64,000 nucleotides of DNA from Bathymodiolus brooksi (Eukaryota; Mollusca; Bivalvia; Mytilida; Modiolidae). The notes under the pieces were generated by a model. It saw only the letters and a list, made by a program, of their open reading frames with translations, searched no databases and was not told where the DNA came from. Position numbers and translations under genes: made by a program. Of the stretch, positions 12,801 through 24,478 are shown one piece after another. Each line of letters starts with the position of its first letter. Position 1 is the stretch's first letter. Where the stretch lies: assembly GCA_963680875.1 (NCBI GenBank), contig OY804582.1:48564646-48628645 (forward strand), in the 5' to 3' direction.

Positions 12801-14426
12801 AAGGAAAATTCCAGTCAGTTGAACAATTGTTATAATTCAATACATTGTAACTTTTTTTCGTAAATAACTAATTATTAAACATAACATACCTTTATTAACA
12901 TTAATATACCCAATTAGAAATATGAATATTTGGAATTTTCTGTCATAGTGTAAGCCGCCATGACACCTCTTCATGCGACGTCACGGGGACGGATCATGTT
13001 AGTCGAATGCATAATGTATCTGACTCTTCCCAACATCGTGCCCTTTTGGGTATGTTTTAATACCAGATCAACTGCAATACAATGTTTACAATTTGTATAT
13101 GATCCTAATTTTGTTCTTAATATTCCCATCCCATGCTACATTTTCATAAAACAAATGTTTATTTGTATTGGGGGTATATACGTATAATTTCATGTTTTAC
13201 ATGATTGAACGTATGAGCAGTCATGACACATATATTGCTATGGAATTTGCAATTATTTTTGTTGGTATATATTTAGTATTTTAGATCGTATCATTTGAAC
13301 ATGGCGAGCAGGAGCGGTCATGTACTTTATTTGATCACATTTAATTTTCCTAAGATCAGAAAGTACATATTTGATCTTGGTAACAAACTGAAAATTAACG
13401 GGAGAGACTAGTAGATCAGTACATTGTTGTTATTTCTGTATGATGACGAGTAGGAGCAGTCATATTTTGATAAGATGTCAATTAATAATTTTATAATGTT
13501 TATGCGAAGTAGAAGTTTTTCATGAATTCCTTATATACATGTATTTATATCCATTGATGATATTTTCGGTTTCAGGTACATGTTGATACCAATGATAAGT
13601 TTGTGCATTTGATTTTGCAAGATTCTTTTCATAGAACACCGTCCCTGTTTTAATGTATGCAGCTTGGGTGGGGGGATCTTGAAAGATTCTGTGGCCCTTT
13701 TTGTTTGTCCACCTTTGCCTCGTTTGAAAATGATGTTCTAAATAGTACATGCAAAATTAGATTAAATGGCCACAATAGGTGGCCCATAAAATTCCACACG
13801 TAGTTATAGTTGTTTGTATAGCCTTGTTTTGCGAGGTAAGCAGAGCAAGCTGCAGAAAAGATGGGAATAAGCCTTACTGGCTTTTTGAGCAAATAGAGCA
13901 TGGTCGGCAAGGTCCAAGGAGTTGGTTATTCTGTTTGTGTCTGTGAGGATAAATAACTGTCAGTTGTAATTCATTTGATGCGTACACATGCTTTTTTTCT
14001 TTTTTGTCGCCAATGCTGTGGTACTTTACATTGTTTTTCGTGGTCACTGGTCGATGAGTTGACAAGGGTAGTCCTGATCGGAAATTACAAAAAATAATTC
14101 TTCTCACACTTTCCCTTTTCGTTAGTGCAATACAATGCTTGACATGCAGTCATATTGATTTTGTAAATATCAAAAGATAAACATACGACGTTATTTTACG
14201 ATTTACATAATTTTTAATGATAAAATTGCAACTGATCAATGCTGATATAATATACGATACCGCTGATGTGACGTCACGGTTCTTTCGGAAGAGCTTTAAT
14301 TGCAAGTATAATTCGAGAATGGATTATGCCTTTTGTCTCCTCACATTGAAGAGTTCTGAAAAATGGCAATCCCATTATTTGGTGCTATGTGCAACTTCAA
14401 TGACCAAATTCTACCTTACGGTACAG

Positions 14427-14742
14427 TTCATTTGAATGCTATAGACCATCTAACAAAATAATTAAAAAAATTCATTTTAATTTGTTCTCTTCTTTTTTCT
14501 TCAAATATGTATTTCAAATGTGTCTACGAACTCTGACAGTAACTTTCAGAATTGTTCATCCATATATAAAACAGTTGCCCATTAGGTGTCTATGTTAATT
14601 ATTTGCATTTATATGTGTAATTTCCAGTGGAGTAAGCATGCTTTAAAGAACAGCATTCATGCTGTAAACAAAAATCAAAACATGTGCTTGACATGCAAAT
14701 TTCTATACATCATATGACTGACCATTTAAATATCAAATAGGC
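14427..14742 (+). repeat. left arm of a 0.3 kb inverted repeat
   Basis: Pairs in inverted orientation with 16052-16341. Shared words: TTTGAATGCTATAGACC, CCCATTAGGTGTCTATGTTA, AAACATGTGCTT and CATTTAAATATCAAA. It lies inside the 3.6 kb TTAA insertion and may be an element nested in it. Confidence 0.7.
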
Positions 14743-15125
14743 TTGCATGAATAGAGTTGTCCGTTTAATTGAAAACACATATATCAAGGTCATTGTCACT
14801 TGATCTTTAATTTTCATGGACACATTCTCTCGCTTAAATATATATTGAAGAATGTATAGAGCTTGACTTGCATGCTTTGTATTCAAGCAAGAGGCACTGT
14901 TGGTTTTATTTTTAATGAAATAAACAAATGGAAATTTATGCAATTTTCTGTTATGAATTTGAGTGGATTTGACTTTAATATAGTTTCTATATATGACTGA
15001 AAAACATGCATAAAATGAAAGCAATGAAAACATTATGTATGAACTTTCAATAAGCGAAATACTAGTAACAACTTAGGCCTCAACATTCCCCTCAAATTTC
15101 ATTTCAAACTGTTAATCTTGGAATA

Positions 15126-15282
15126 AATATACAATATACGTACATTGTCGGTAAATATTATTTGTACGAGCTTTAGAAACAGGCAGAATAGCGAGCCTTC
15201 TGCGAGCTTTTCAGCCCTGTTTCGCAGCGAGTACAAATGAATTTTATATTCAACGACAATGTACGTATATTGTGTTTATCCT
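15126..15282. repeat. imperfect hairpin
   Basis: The arms share ACAATATACGTACATTGTCG and its complement, and the inner arms have CTCGCTGCGAAACAGGG-like text. The motif AATGTACGTATATTGT recurs at 43178-43194, where GTACAAATAAATTTAC also recurs, so a diverged relative probably lies at about 43135-43200. Confidence 0.6.
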
Positions 15283-16051
15283 GCAATGTAAAAAAAATCG
15301 GAAAACTTGTCAGATTTAAACAAAAAGGACAGAAACAAGGGTCATTCCTCGCCTTTCATAAATGTTGTCAAGGTAGTCTTCTTCGTGGTCCGCGTTACAT
15401 TAGTACCAGTTTCATACTTGTCTGCATCCTCTGTTGTACATAGCTACAGGGTACCAGGAAAGTTTATTCGTAGGCTGAAAAGTTTATTCGTCTAGTACGA
15501 ATAAAGCAAAAATGTATTCGTATAGCATATTTGTACAGCAAATGTACTGATTGCAGGATAAATATAATGTTGATGCAAATTTTAGATGTTGAAATGGAAA
15601 TACCCTCCCCTTTTTTCGGCAAAACATAAGTAGCAATTATAGTAACTGTTACACTCTTCATCTGTCTACATAATGCCAAATTGTGGTAAATTAAGAAACT
15701 TATTGTAGAAGTGCTTTGTGCTCTATAGAATACTTTTTTTTAAAAGCGAAAACAAAATGAATATACCTCCACAAAATAAAACAATTTCAAAATGCATTTT
15801 ATATTATTTAACATTGGTACACACTGTTTAAGCTTCATTTCATAGATGATAACACAATCCATCTATTTTATAATCAGGAAGACCCTAATTGCTGATTTCT
15901 TTACATATCAATTGTAACTGGTTGATAACCGACTATCTGATCCAATCATCAATAATTATCTCTGAATAGTATCTAAAGTTCACCTTGATTTCACAAGGTT
16001 ATTTTCCATTGTTATTTCCAATCATCCTTTTATTTACATGTCATCTTCTTT

Positions 16052-16341
16052 GATATTTAAATGACAAGTCACATGCCCATAGCATAAAAGCACATGTTTT
16101 TATTTTTATTTACAGTTTTATGCTGTTCTTTCACTCCCCTAGAAATTACACATATAAAAACAAATATTTAACATAGACACCTAATGGGCAACTTTTTTTT
16201 ATCTGTGGATGAAAAAATATAAAAGGTACTGTCAGAGTTCGCAGTAACATATAGCATATATATGTGCAGAAAAAAGAAAAGAAAACATTAAAAATGTATT
16301 TTTAGTTAATTTTTTTAGGTGGTCTATAGCATTCAAATGGA
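16052..16341 (-). repeat. right arm of the 0.3 kb inverted repeat
   Basis: Inverted partner of 14427-14742. It includes CACCTAATGGGCAAC and GGTCTATAGCATTCAAATGG. The arms are diverged, so the pair is not recent. Confidence 0.7.
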
Positions 16342-16567
16342 CTATATACACATGTCTCTTATTTACTGTCATTTAAATTTTCACGCTAAGTTGTTAAGAA
16401 CATGGCGTTTTCCTTTAATGCTACATGCTTAGTGGAGAAGCACCAAATACCAGTCTTTGGTTTGACTAGACAGAGACTCTAATCCACGATCTACCACAAT
16501 CTATGCGAGGACATTTTTAGAAGTTATTCAATTATTGCAAAAGTGAGGTTGTATACTTCTGAGTTAA

Positions 16568-16892
16568 ATATAGATTATCCTTCAGTTGCCCGTGGGTTAC
16601 GATATTTCTCCACTCAAGAGAGTTAAGTTTAACATGTTTAACACAAGCCGTCAGGCGAATGGTTAATATTTTAAAGTTAACTCTCGAGAGTGGAGAAATA
16701 TCACAGCCCACATGGGCAACTGAAGGAGAATTTGTTTCTCCCATTATTTGACACAAACTTTATTTAAAAATTTGAAATTAATGCGTTTGTAATTAATGCG
16801 GGGAAAGGCACGAGACATTGTAATCCTCTAGAGGATTACAGATGTTTCCACCACAGGTTCAGCGGGGTTAAAATGCCGTAATAATGGGAGAA
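16568..16892 (-). mobile_element. composite hairpin MITE, copy 2
   Basis: Inverted orientation relative to 2514-2799. It begins ATATAGATTATCCTTCAGTT and ends ATAATGGGAGAA. It contains the strong hairpin with GTTACGATATTTCTCCACTC arms plus the second module with CTCTAGAGGATTAC and GGTTCAGCGGGGTTA. The uninterrupted target is visible in D2 at 11731 (GAGTTAATAATG), which confirms that this is an insertion. Confidence 0.8.
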
Positions 16893-18426
16893 TAATGTAT
16901 ATATGTATTTTAATCTATGTTGATGAAATATAATCACTGTACGAATGTTACTTGGTAGATTGTTTTGTTAATATTTCAGTCACAACTGTGTATTTCTAAT
17001 GAAACGTCAGATGGGCCATTTTTATCTAGATCTTTAGGGGATAATCTTGAATGAAAATTAAAAAAAATAACATATCAATTTTAACCGTTAAAAAAGCAGT
17101 ATTATTACAATGTTGAAAGGCAAAAACACGACCCCTTTACAATAATGTATTTGAAGATACACGATATCTTGCTTAAAATCAACCAGGTAAAAACAAATAG
17201 TGATGCTGTACTTCCTGATATAAAATAACACAGTGGACATACCCAGATTGTTATTATGGTTGGACCAGATTCACACGGATTTTAACAGGATTTCTTATAT
17301 TTTCTTAATTAGAAGATGAAGCTAAAAGACAAAAACATTAAAGATAAGAAATGACAAATATACAAAGCAAATTTTAAAAATGTGTTACATATATACAGGT
17401 ACGGAGTTTCCTCAACACTATTGATCTAATGACTAGTATTAAAATAGTCAGTAGACGGTAACATGAAAATAAATATATGATAACCATTTAATTTTTGTCT
17501 TGATTATAGGGTATATTAACAGGGTCAGTGTTTAACGTTGTGTGCATAGTAAAACCCCTTCGAAAGGGATGCCCTCACGGGGGGAGGGGGGTCACTTCCT
17601 ATATACTTGCATATACAGACGCGCCGCTGGATTGGGTCGGTTTTTTGAGCTGTCAAATATATGAATGGGGTGGAAATTTGGCATTGGCATATGTCAATGG
17701 GTGGTAAATGGTAAGCAAATAATATAGTAATGGGTCTTATCTTTAATACATTAATACTCAAATAAATTCATATGTCTGATTACTACGATCTGCAGTTGAT
17801 GTCCTGCGAGGAATCTGGCATTTAATCCTCCGATAATTGAATAATCAAGTGGATGTCCTCTAGTTGTGAGGAACGAACGATTAACCAAATACATAACTCT
17901 CCATAGAACGTGACGTAATTGAGTGCTATCAAACTCATTTCATGTATAATACAACTGTACAACTGATCCTAGCGAATCAGTATTTGCTAGGAGTCATCGC
18001 TCGGTGCCCATTACAACCGTCAATTAAATCCCCAGCTCTCTGTGACACAACCTCCGCCTATATGTCATGACTTTAGCTGAAATACTGTTCATGTGGCGTT
18101 AAGCAATAGTCAATCAATCAAATAATCCCAAAACTATTATTGTGCGTGCGTGCGTGCGTGTGTGCGTGTGTACATGGCTTCTCCTTTTTTTCATGCACCA
18201 AAGTTTACGACAAGTAATGGGACAAATCAAGAGCAACAAATAGTAGTGTAATTATTTTATTAACAATGAAATAGAAAGTATACTTAGTCCGTGCTCCTAT
18301 TTAGATCGGTTGTGATCGGTTTAGATTAAAAGTAGTTGTTTTCATTGATATATCTTGAACAGAATACGTGTAACGTCTCGAATAGGATGGGAAAACCGTA
18401 CTGGTCTTCTGTATCGAAGGGACCTT

Positions 18427-18676
18427 CTTGGTCGTGATCGTATGGTAGTTGGATAAACACTACCTGTGTAATCCGTGCTTATCGCCACGAAAATTGTGAG
18501 TTTGAATCTCGTTCATGACGATGTGTACTCGATACAACAATATGTGATAACGTTTTCTGTAACTTGCGGCAGGTCGGTGGTTTTCACCGGGTTCTCCGGT
18601 TTCCTCCACCAATAAAACAGGCCGCCGCAATACAGCTGAAATGTGGTTGAAAGAGGCGTTAAATGTCATAACCCTA
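18427..18676 (+). repeat. SINE A, near-complete copy
   Basis: The tRNA-like head at 18430-18515 has a B-box-like GAGTTTGAATCTC. It is followed by a body with GGTTTTCACCGGGTTCTCCG and GTTTCCTCCACCAATAAAAC, then the tail GAAAGAGGCGTTAAATGTCAT. It sits within D3 and splits a CTTCTGTA(T/C)CGAA(A)GGGA block. It is the best reference for the A family here. Confidence 0.8.
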
Positions 18677-18720
18677 GCCTTCTGTACCGAAAGGGAATTT
18701 TAATCAACTGGAAATAAAGG

Positions 18721-19968
18721 ATATCTCCACTTTATCAAACAACAGAAGGGTCATGTATATCTATTATGATGACAACATAACATCGCTACGACATCTGTCT
18801 ATATCAACATTATCTCTGCTATACCCACGAATATACATATTGTATTGTGAATACACGTTAATAGAGACCGGAGCCTGTATTCTTTATACACGAAATTAAT
18901 CTAGTAACGCATCTCTGCACACCTGGCATGCATATATTTGTAATATAATTTCAGCTTCCTAGTTACAAGAGATATGTTCTCATGCGATGTTTAATAAGTT
19001 ATGGGATTTATATTTTTCTTTCAACAATGACTAAGATATAGCGTTACTATTATTTTTGTAAGCAAGTAAATCATATTTTATCTCTCATATTCGATTTATA
19101 AATATACTGTCATTTTTGTTGGTGTGGAAAACCGGAGTACCCGTAGAAAATCACTAACATACCACAAGTCACGTACACAGTCTTTGTTCGAGTACACCTC
19201 TCCAGAAGCGGGCATTGAACTAACCACGTTAGTAGGGATACGGTATAAGTTATTGTTCTTTATTCACTTTTATCGCATTCTAGTTGTCAAATGTGATGAT
19301 CGTCTATATAAATTAGCACTATCATTTTGAACAATGCATAGTTTACTCCAAACTCGACACAAACAGTATTGAGCTTGAACCTTAATCTGAGCAATTACTG
19401 TAAATGGTCTCATCAGGCAGTGGATTTCGATTTACTCATTATATCTACAAACATTATGTTATATTCTATCAAAGCAGCATTGACGTGGTGGTCAGTTTTA
19501 TTGGTGATGAAAACCGGAATACTGCGGAGAAAACCACCAACCTGCAGCAATCACTGACAAACTTTATCACTTAATGTTGCATTGAGCACACCACATCTGA
19601 GTGGGATTCGATCTCAGAACGTTAGTGGTGATAGGCACTGATTGCATAGGTGGTTGTAAATCCAACTATCATGCGATCACGACCACGACGACCCCGTAAT
19701 AAATAAATGCAGTGATTAAGTCAACATGCTAAAAGTCTTAATCCAATAAACAATTATTGTGTTATTGCTGGAAATCGCAGGAGAAAAAATAAATTAAAAC
19801 GTTCAAGAATATGTGAAAATTGTACAATAAGCCGTTCGGCAAATGTTCAAGAACATCCTAATATAGTTATCTCCATCATTTGTCATATGAGATCAAACGT
19901 ATTGCTAGCTAAATATCTGTAAAGGTGATTCACAACAAGGATAGTATGTAGGTTACTCAATGGAGCGC
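18721..19968. other. gene-free stretch with two SINE A pieces
   Basis: A diverged - strand SINE A piece lies at 19118-19250 (AAAACCGGAGTACCCGTAG) and a better one at 19488-19702. The remainder is AT-rich with no gene recognised. Confidence 0.55.
19488..19702 (-). repeat. SINE A copy
   Basis: Inverted SINE A. The body has GGTGGTCAGTTTTATTGGTG and CGGAGAAAACCACC. The head includes GGGATTCGATCTCAGAAC, the complement of a Pol III B-box, then GATAGGCACTGATTGCATAG and CACGACCACGACGACCCC. Confidence 0.75.
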
Positions 19969-20088
19969 CAAATTACTTCCGGTTTGGAGGAGATGGGAAA
20001 TATAAGACTGGAGCTGTTATTGTGTCTGTTCATATTTTGGGTTGTAATATTTATTTGTTTGTGTAAAGGAATCAAGGTGTCTGGAAAG
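19969..20088 (+). pseudogene. duplicate SLC6 exon encoding TM4, acceptor missing
   Basis: The encoded protein matches the exon at 27782-27914 ([10 protein letters not shown] and [12 protein letters not shown]), with only a silent Leu codon change seen. The donor AAAG|GTACAT is kept. The homology starts after the splice acceptor and the first codons, so this exon probably cannot be spliced in the normal way. Confidence 0.85.
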
Positions 20089-20616
20089 GTACATTATAAT
20101 TATAATTACAATTAGTAATTAACAGGAGGATTATTTATTTTCTAAAAACGGGTCGCAACAACTAAGATGGCATAGAAACAAAATATCATAGTCATATGAA
20201 ACATTATGTCTCCGCTATGTCAACATTGTATTATTTTTATTCAAGTATGGCACATATGCTATCTGTGGAGTAACATAATTGTCAACTAGGGAAGGATTGC
20301 TTTACAAGAGTGATATATCAAAATTTAAAACGAACGTTCCACATCTATAAGAAATTTATTATACGGAAATACATAATGAAATTGTATCGAATAATAATAG
20401 AACATCAAAACGAGGCACATTCTTATTGGACTTGTTCCTGCAGGAATCCCAAGCCTAACAGCTTTAAACATGATATAATACGATTAAGACACTTTGATTT
20501 TTAAGCTTTTTCGACAGTATGATATTTATTTTCTTCATTTTAATGATATTTTACTTTTAAATTTAATTTTAATATTTCATAGCGGCACATAAGTATATAA
20601 ACAATGCATTTTACAG

Positions 20617-20750
20617 ATAGTGTATGTCACAGCAATATTTCGTACATTGTTCTGCTAATTTATTTGGTCAGAGGAGTAACACTACCTGGATCTTCTGACG
20701 GAATCAAGTATTTCGTTATTCCACAGTGGGAGAAAATGTTATCCACCAAG
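20617..20750 (+). pseudogene. duplicate SLC6 exon encoding TM5, frameshifted
   Basis: Copy of the exon at 28443-28577 with splice sites kept (TTTTACAG| and ACCAAG|GTAATG). It is 134 rather than 135 bases: one C is missing where the working copy reads TTTCCGTAC. The shift leads to TAA within a few codons, so it is a pseudo-exon. The rest ([10 protein letters not shown], then [10 protein letters not shown] in the other frame) is well preserved, which suggests a recent duplication. Confidence 0.9.
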
Positions 20751-21564
20751 GTAATGACTTACACTCCGAAATATGCAATGCTGCAATAACATTTATTTCG
20801 TCATCAGAATAAGATAAAGACATTCAAATTACAGTCCTTCACCTAGTTTTATTTGCATGAAAGTGTTCAGACTACGTCACACCGGAAGTTGCAAAAGTCA
20901 TTAACTGATAAAGGGAGATAATAATATTTACAATATGGTTGCTCACAACATTTGTCAGATAACACTTTTTAATTGCTTCATACATGTTACCTTTTATATT
21001 ACCTAATTGACTAAATGCGTGATCATTAATCAATAAAACTTCACAGATGCACTACTTTCATAATCATCAGTAAGATTTTTATCTGTTACCTTTTATATTA
21101 CCTAATTGACTAATATACATTTGAAAACAAGTAAGATTCTCCAAAGGTTCAACAATTTCGAATATTTCATAGTCTGTTTATTTTGTTGTAGTTCCATTGA
21201 TAAGTATAATGAAAACAGCAGTCTTGAATGTTTCAACCAAGCGACCCATAACTATATTATATTTCAAATACTAATTTATGAAATCGGTAAATAACTTTAA
21301 CCTTTTTCATTGTCATGTGCAACTTCTGACATGCGCTTCTACATGTTGAAGGCGGTGAGTATTTGGTAGAAGTAGAAGTGGAAGTCACTGCAATATTTGC
21401 AAGAGTGTTTTAAGACAATTGCTGTATCATACTTTGAATTAGTGATTGATGAGTAGTATATGGGTAGGGACAAATTAGTATTTGAGGGGGAGCAATGGGG
21501 AGCAACCAGAAGTGATACCGTGCGCATGCTAGACCGGGAGTGGCCGGACGAGGCCCTGTCCGGA

Positions 21565-22061
21565 AGTCACGTGACAGTTTCCCTCAATTTTGTTCCCGTA
21601 CTTTGTTTTCCCGTATCTTTTTTTCGTACTTTTTTTTTCGTACTTTTTTTCCCGTACTTTTTCCCCTGTACTTTTCCCCCGTATTGTTTTTCGTATATCA
21701 CCGTACTTTTTTCCCGTATATTTTTTCCCGTATTTTGTCCCGTAATTTTCTTATATTTTTTTCCAGTACTTATTTTCTCTCTGTGAGCATGGCTGCTGCG
21801 GACTGCTCTGGGGTATCTGGCTGCTGCTGCTACTGCTGCTGTCATATACCTCAGAGCAGCAACAGCAGCCATACTCACAGAGGGAAAATAAGTACGGGAA
21901 AAAAATCGAAAACAAAATACGGGAAAACAAATTACGAGAAAAAAGTACAGGGAAAATAAGGGAAAGAAAGTCCGGAAGAAAAGTACGGGGGAAAAAAGTA
22001 CGTGAAAAAAATAAGGGTAAAAAAGTACGGGGGAAAAATTCAGGGAAAAAGTCACGTGACT
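21565..22061. repeat. 0.5 kb foldback with CACGTG ends
   Basis: The outer ends are GTCACGTGAC at 21566 and 22051. The left arm is a degenerate tandem of TTTTTCCCGTAC-like words and the right arm carries the complement (GTACGGGAAAAAA-like). The centre has CTG/CAG-rich text (GCTGCTGCTGCTACTGCTGC and AGCAGCAACAGCAGCC). Long open frames across it in several frames come from the low-complexity arms and are not genes. It is probably a foldback-type element or a replication-generated palindrome. Confidence 0.8.
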
Positions 22062-23391
22062 GAAAACACACAAAACGACTATTCATTTTAGAAAAACAGA
22101 AACATGGTAAAACAATTAAGAAACACATCATAATGTAAGGAAGCGCATCGTGCTCACTAAATTTTTATAAATGATTATTATTAAAATTAAGGTTCTTCTC
22201 TCCAGGTTTACAGAATATGTCACGAAGAAATTGTTCTGGTGTTTATGGGTTCAGACATTTACTTGTTTTACTCCCTCAGGCATAGGTGACCATAGTCGAT
22301 TTTGGCTTTCCTATTTAGGCCTTTTGGTTTTATTGCTCCCAAACATTTAAATTATTTGGCTTTCTAATCTTTTGACTGATGACGGTTATTCCAGAAACAC
22401 GTCGATTTTAATTTATAGTCTTATGAATTGTTTCATTGGTTGATTAATTGACGATTGTTTAACGTCAAGTAAATGTAATTAACGTTCGATGACTGTTAGG
22501 GTTATTACCAATATCCTTAAACCTAGCAACATTCTGTATGAGTGCTATGTCAGAGGTCATGTGCGCAACCGACCAATCAGCAACCGGCTTTTCAATTCTG
22601 ATATTAAAATATGGACAATACGTAGTTTCAATATTTTTCTCGATTTGTCCTGTTTTAAATGTCGTTTATTCCATAAAAGATTTGCAGACGAACTAATATT
22701 TTTACATGTGGATTTCTATCTGTCCAAGTTGAAACTATGTAATATGGATTAATTTTGCGATAGAAATTACTATAACAGACGTTGCTTTGTTTTATATTAA
22801 GCAGTTTACTTGCTCGCAAAACTTTTTTAAATTATTTGGCATTCCAACCTTTCGATTTTGAGCGTACCTGCTGAAAGATATTCCAGAAACGCGCTGTGCG
22901 CACTAAATTTGATATCTACGTTTTATTATATTAAGCAGTTTCTGTTCCAATAGTAGCACCCGTCGTGTTACTCTTGTTACAAACCCGATTATAAGTCATG
23001 CAATCAAGTTTAAATATCCGAAAAAGATGCACTTATTTACACTCTTTCCATAACGCGAGTTGTGTATTTTATTTATCCCCCTCAACTAGTTTAGAACTCA
23101 TGTCGGATTGGTTGTACCCCACATCGTACGTGACATGTTCTACTATTTCGTTTCTCTGGGAAAATCCCACACAACGGATTATGAATATTATATGTCTATC
23201 ACTGTAACGTCTACAACACAATTGATTGAGACCATTACACACATCTCTCATGACGTATCAATCATGCATGCAAACTTTGTCTTTGTTTAGAAAACATCAC
23301 TGGCAGATGACAAAATGTGTCCCCGTCACATGACATAAACTAGTAATCCAATAAGGAATCAAAATCACAATCCGGTTCTTTCCTCATTCAT
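22062..23391. other. gene-free stretch
   Basis: No exon was recognised despite a search for the SLC6 TM1 motif. A pair of related lines occurs at 22330-22410 and 22820-22900 (AAATTATTTGGC, TTCCAGAAAC), a local repeat. Confidence 0.5.
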
Positions 23392-23590
23392 GACTTATCA
23401 CCGGATTTATAACAAGAATAACACGATGGGTGCCACATGTTGAGCAGGAACTGTTTACCCTTCCGGGACACATGAGTTCACCCCGGATTTCAGTGGAGTT
23501 TGTCTCTCTGTCCTTTTTCTTTTAACCATTGTGTTGTATGTCCTTTGATTTACGGCTTCTGATTATCCCTTGTTATCTTCGTTTTTTTCT
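23392..23590 (-). repeat. repeat M copy
   Basis: Inverted copy of the dispersed repeat called M here. It contains TCATGACTTATCACCGG, GAGCAGGAACTGTTTACCC, ATTTACGGCTTCTGATTATC and TTGTTATCTTCG. The same blocks recur at 33590-33880, and in + orientation at 34152 and 26730. From memory it resembles a widespread mytilid repeat. Confidence 0.7.
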
Positions 23591-23605
23591 TAAAAATGGA
23601 GGAGG
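23590..23605 (+). other. possible relic of the end of the SLC6 TM1 exon
   Basis: The 16 bases CTTAAAAATGGAGGAG read Leu-Lys-Asn-Gly-Gly plus one G, followed at once by the donor-like GTATGA. The phase is what the exon at 24347 needs (it starts GA, completing a Gly codon). Relatives end their TM1 exon in KNGGG at this same intron. The preceding codons belong to repeat M and no WRFPY-like text is present. This may be coincidence or a truncated exon remnant. Confidence 0.25.
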
Positions 23606-23654
23606 TATGAATTGTAATTTTTTAGTCAATGATGGAAAATATGGCTTGGTTTGT

Positions 23655-23905
23655 GGTTTATGGTGTTTAACGCCACTTTCAACAATATTTCTGTTATATC
23701 GTGGCGATTAGTTATATTTGCGGAGGAAACCGGAGTACCGGAGAAAACCACAGACATGTCACAAGTCACTGACAAACTGTATCACATAATGTTGTTTCGA
23801 GTACACCTCGTCATGAGCGGGATTCGAACTCACAACTTTAGTGGTGATAGGCACTGATTGCACAGGAAGTCGTGAATCAAGCTACCATACAATTACGACT
23901 ACGAC
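23655..23905 (-). repeat. SINE A, near-complete copy
   Basis: Inverted SINE A. It starts with the tail complement GGTGTTTAACGCCACTTTCA and has CGGAGGAAACCGGAGTACCG. It ends with the head, whose complement gives GAGTTCGAATCCC, a clear Pol III B-box. Confidence 0.85.
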
Positions 23906-24346
23906 GTTCCCCTAATGAAAAATGTGGCCCAAGTCTTAATTCGTAGTAATCGGAAGAGAAGGAACGCGAAAGAATAGCATAATAATTGATATTTATTACT
24001 TGTCTTGACATATTTAGCGTTAGTTGACTTTTCTGTTTCATGTACGATCACCCGATCATAGCTAAACTGTAGGCCATGCGAGTGTTCCATGATATAAAGA
24101 AATTCGTCTGCCATCTCAGAGGAGTCACAACGGTGACACAATCTTTCAGCTCTTGACACATTGTGCCATCTTCGCGTCTCTACTGGAAATCGGTGACCAC
24201 CACATCTAATTTGACCAGATGCCAAAGTTAACAGAAATCCATATGGAATTCGGAAAAAAAGATCAAGAGGTGAGAAATAAATTTAGTGCATCTGTTCTTC
24301 ATCATACAGCAATTATCAGCTAAATATTCCTTTTTTTACATTCCAG

Positions 24347-24478
24347 GAGCATTTTTGATACCATACCTATCATTTCTTGTAATAGGAGCACTACCACTGT
24401 TTTTCCTGGAATATGCCATTAGCCAGTTCTCTAGCAGTACTGCACTCAGCGTTTGGAATATCTGTCCACTATTCAAAG
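24347..24478 (+). CDS. SLC6 exon encoding TM2
   Basis: Acceptor TTTACATTCCAG, donor AAAG|GTTCGA. It encodes GAFLIPY...[13 protein letters not shown]...ICPLFK. It starts with the last two bases of a Gly codon and ends after the first base of the Gly codon in FKG. Residues 1-45 of the visible protein. Confidence 0.9.

Larger units (their letters stand above)
12802..16414. mobile_element. 3.6 kb TTAA-flanked DNA-transposon-like insertion
   Basis: TTAA lies at 12798-12801 and at 16415-16418. The termini are an imperfect inverted pair: AGGAAAATTCCAG at the left and, read in reverse, AGGAAAACGCCAT at the right. The outside sequence is a SINE B interrupted exactly at TTAA; the uninterrupted copy at 11574 reads CTCCTTAATGCTG. 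The insertion boundary is therefore well supported. TTAA targets fit piggyBac or Kolobok types. On the - strand 13650-14107 has short cysteine-containing frames (RPCSICSKS) that could be a decayed zinc-binding end, but no transposase core was recognised. It is probably decayed or non-autonomous. Confidence 0.7.
16415..18720. repeat. large repeat unit D3
   Basis: Third D unit, starting inside a SINE B body (GGAGAAGCACCAAATACCAG at 16435) just after the TTAA insertion. It aligns with D1 and D2 and includes the distal block TTAGTCCGTGCTCCTATTTA and the GTGC repeat. It is interrupted by the hairpin MITE at 16568 and by SINE A at 18427. Confidence 0.7.
19969..21401 (+). repeat. segmental duplication, upstream copy of an SLC6 exon pair
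   Basis: About 1.4 kb is nearly identical to 27795-29193, including intron sequence. It starts inside an exon (CAAATTACTTCCGG) and ends near TGCAATATTTGCA. It lies upstream of all exons of the SLC6 gene, so it is out of order for the protein. The foldback at 21565 begins about 160 bases after its end. Confidence 0.9.

Noticed and set aside
18430..18515. tRNA gene
   Set aside because: The box-like sequences belong to the head of a repeated SINE, and no cloverleaf with an anticodon stem could be drawn with confidence.
19969..21401. A second, separate SLC6 gene
   Set aside because: Only two exons are present, and their introns are nearly identical to those of the gene downstream, so it is a partial duplication.
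21460..22131. Frames of 108-168 codons on both strands
   Set aside because: They arise from the biased arms of the foldback (Phe-Pro-Val-like repeats) and show no family resemblance.
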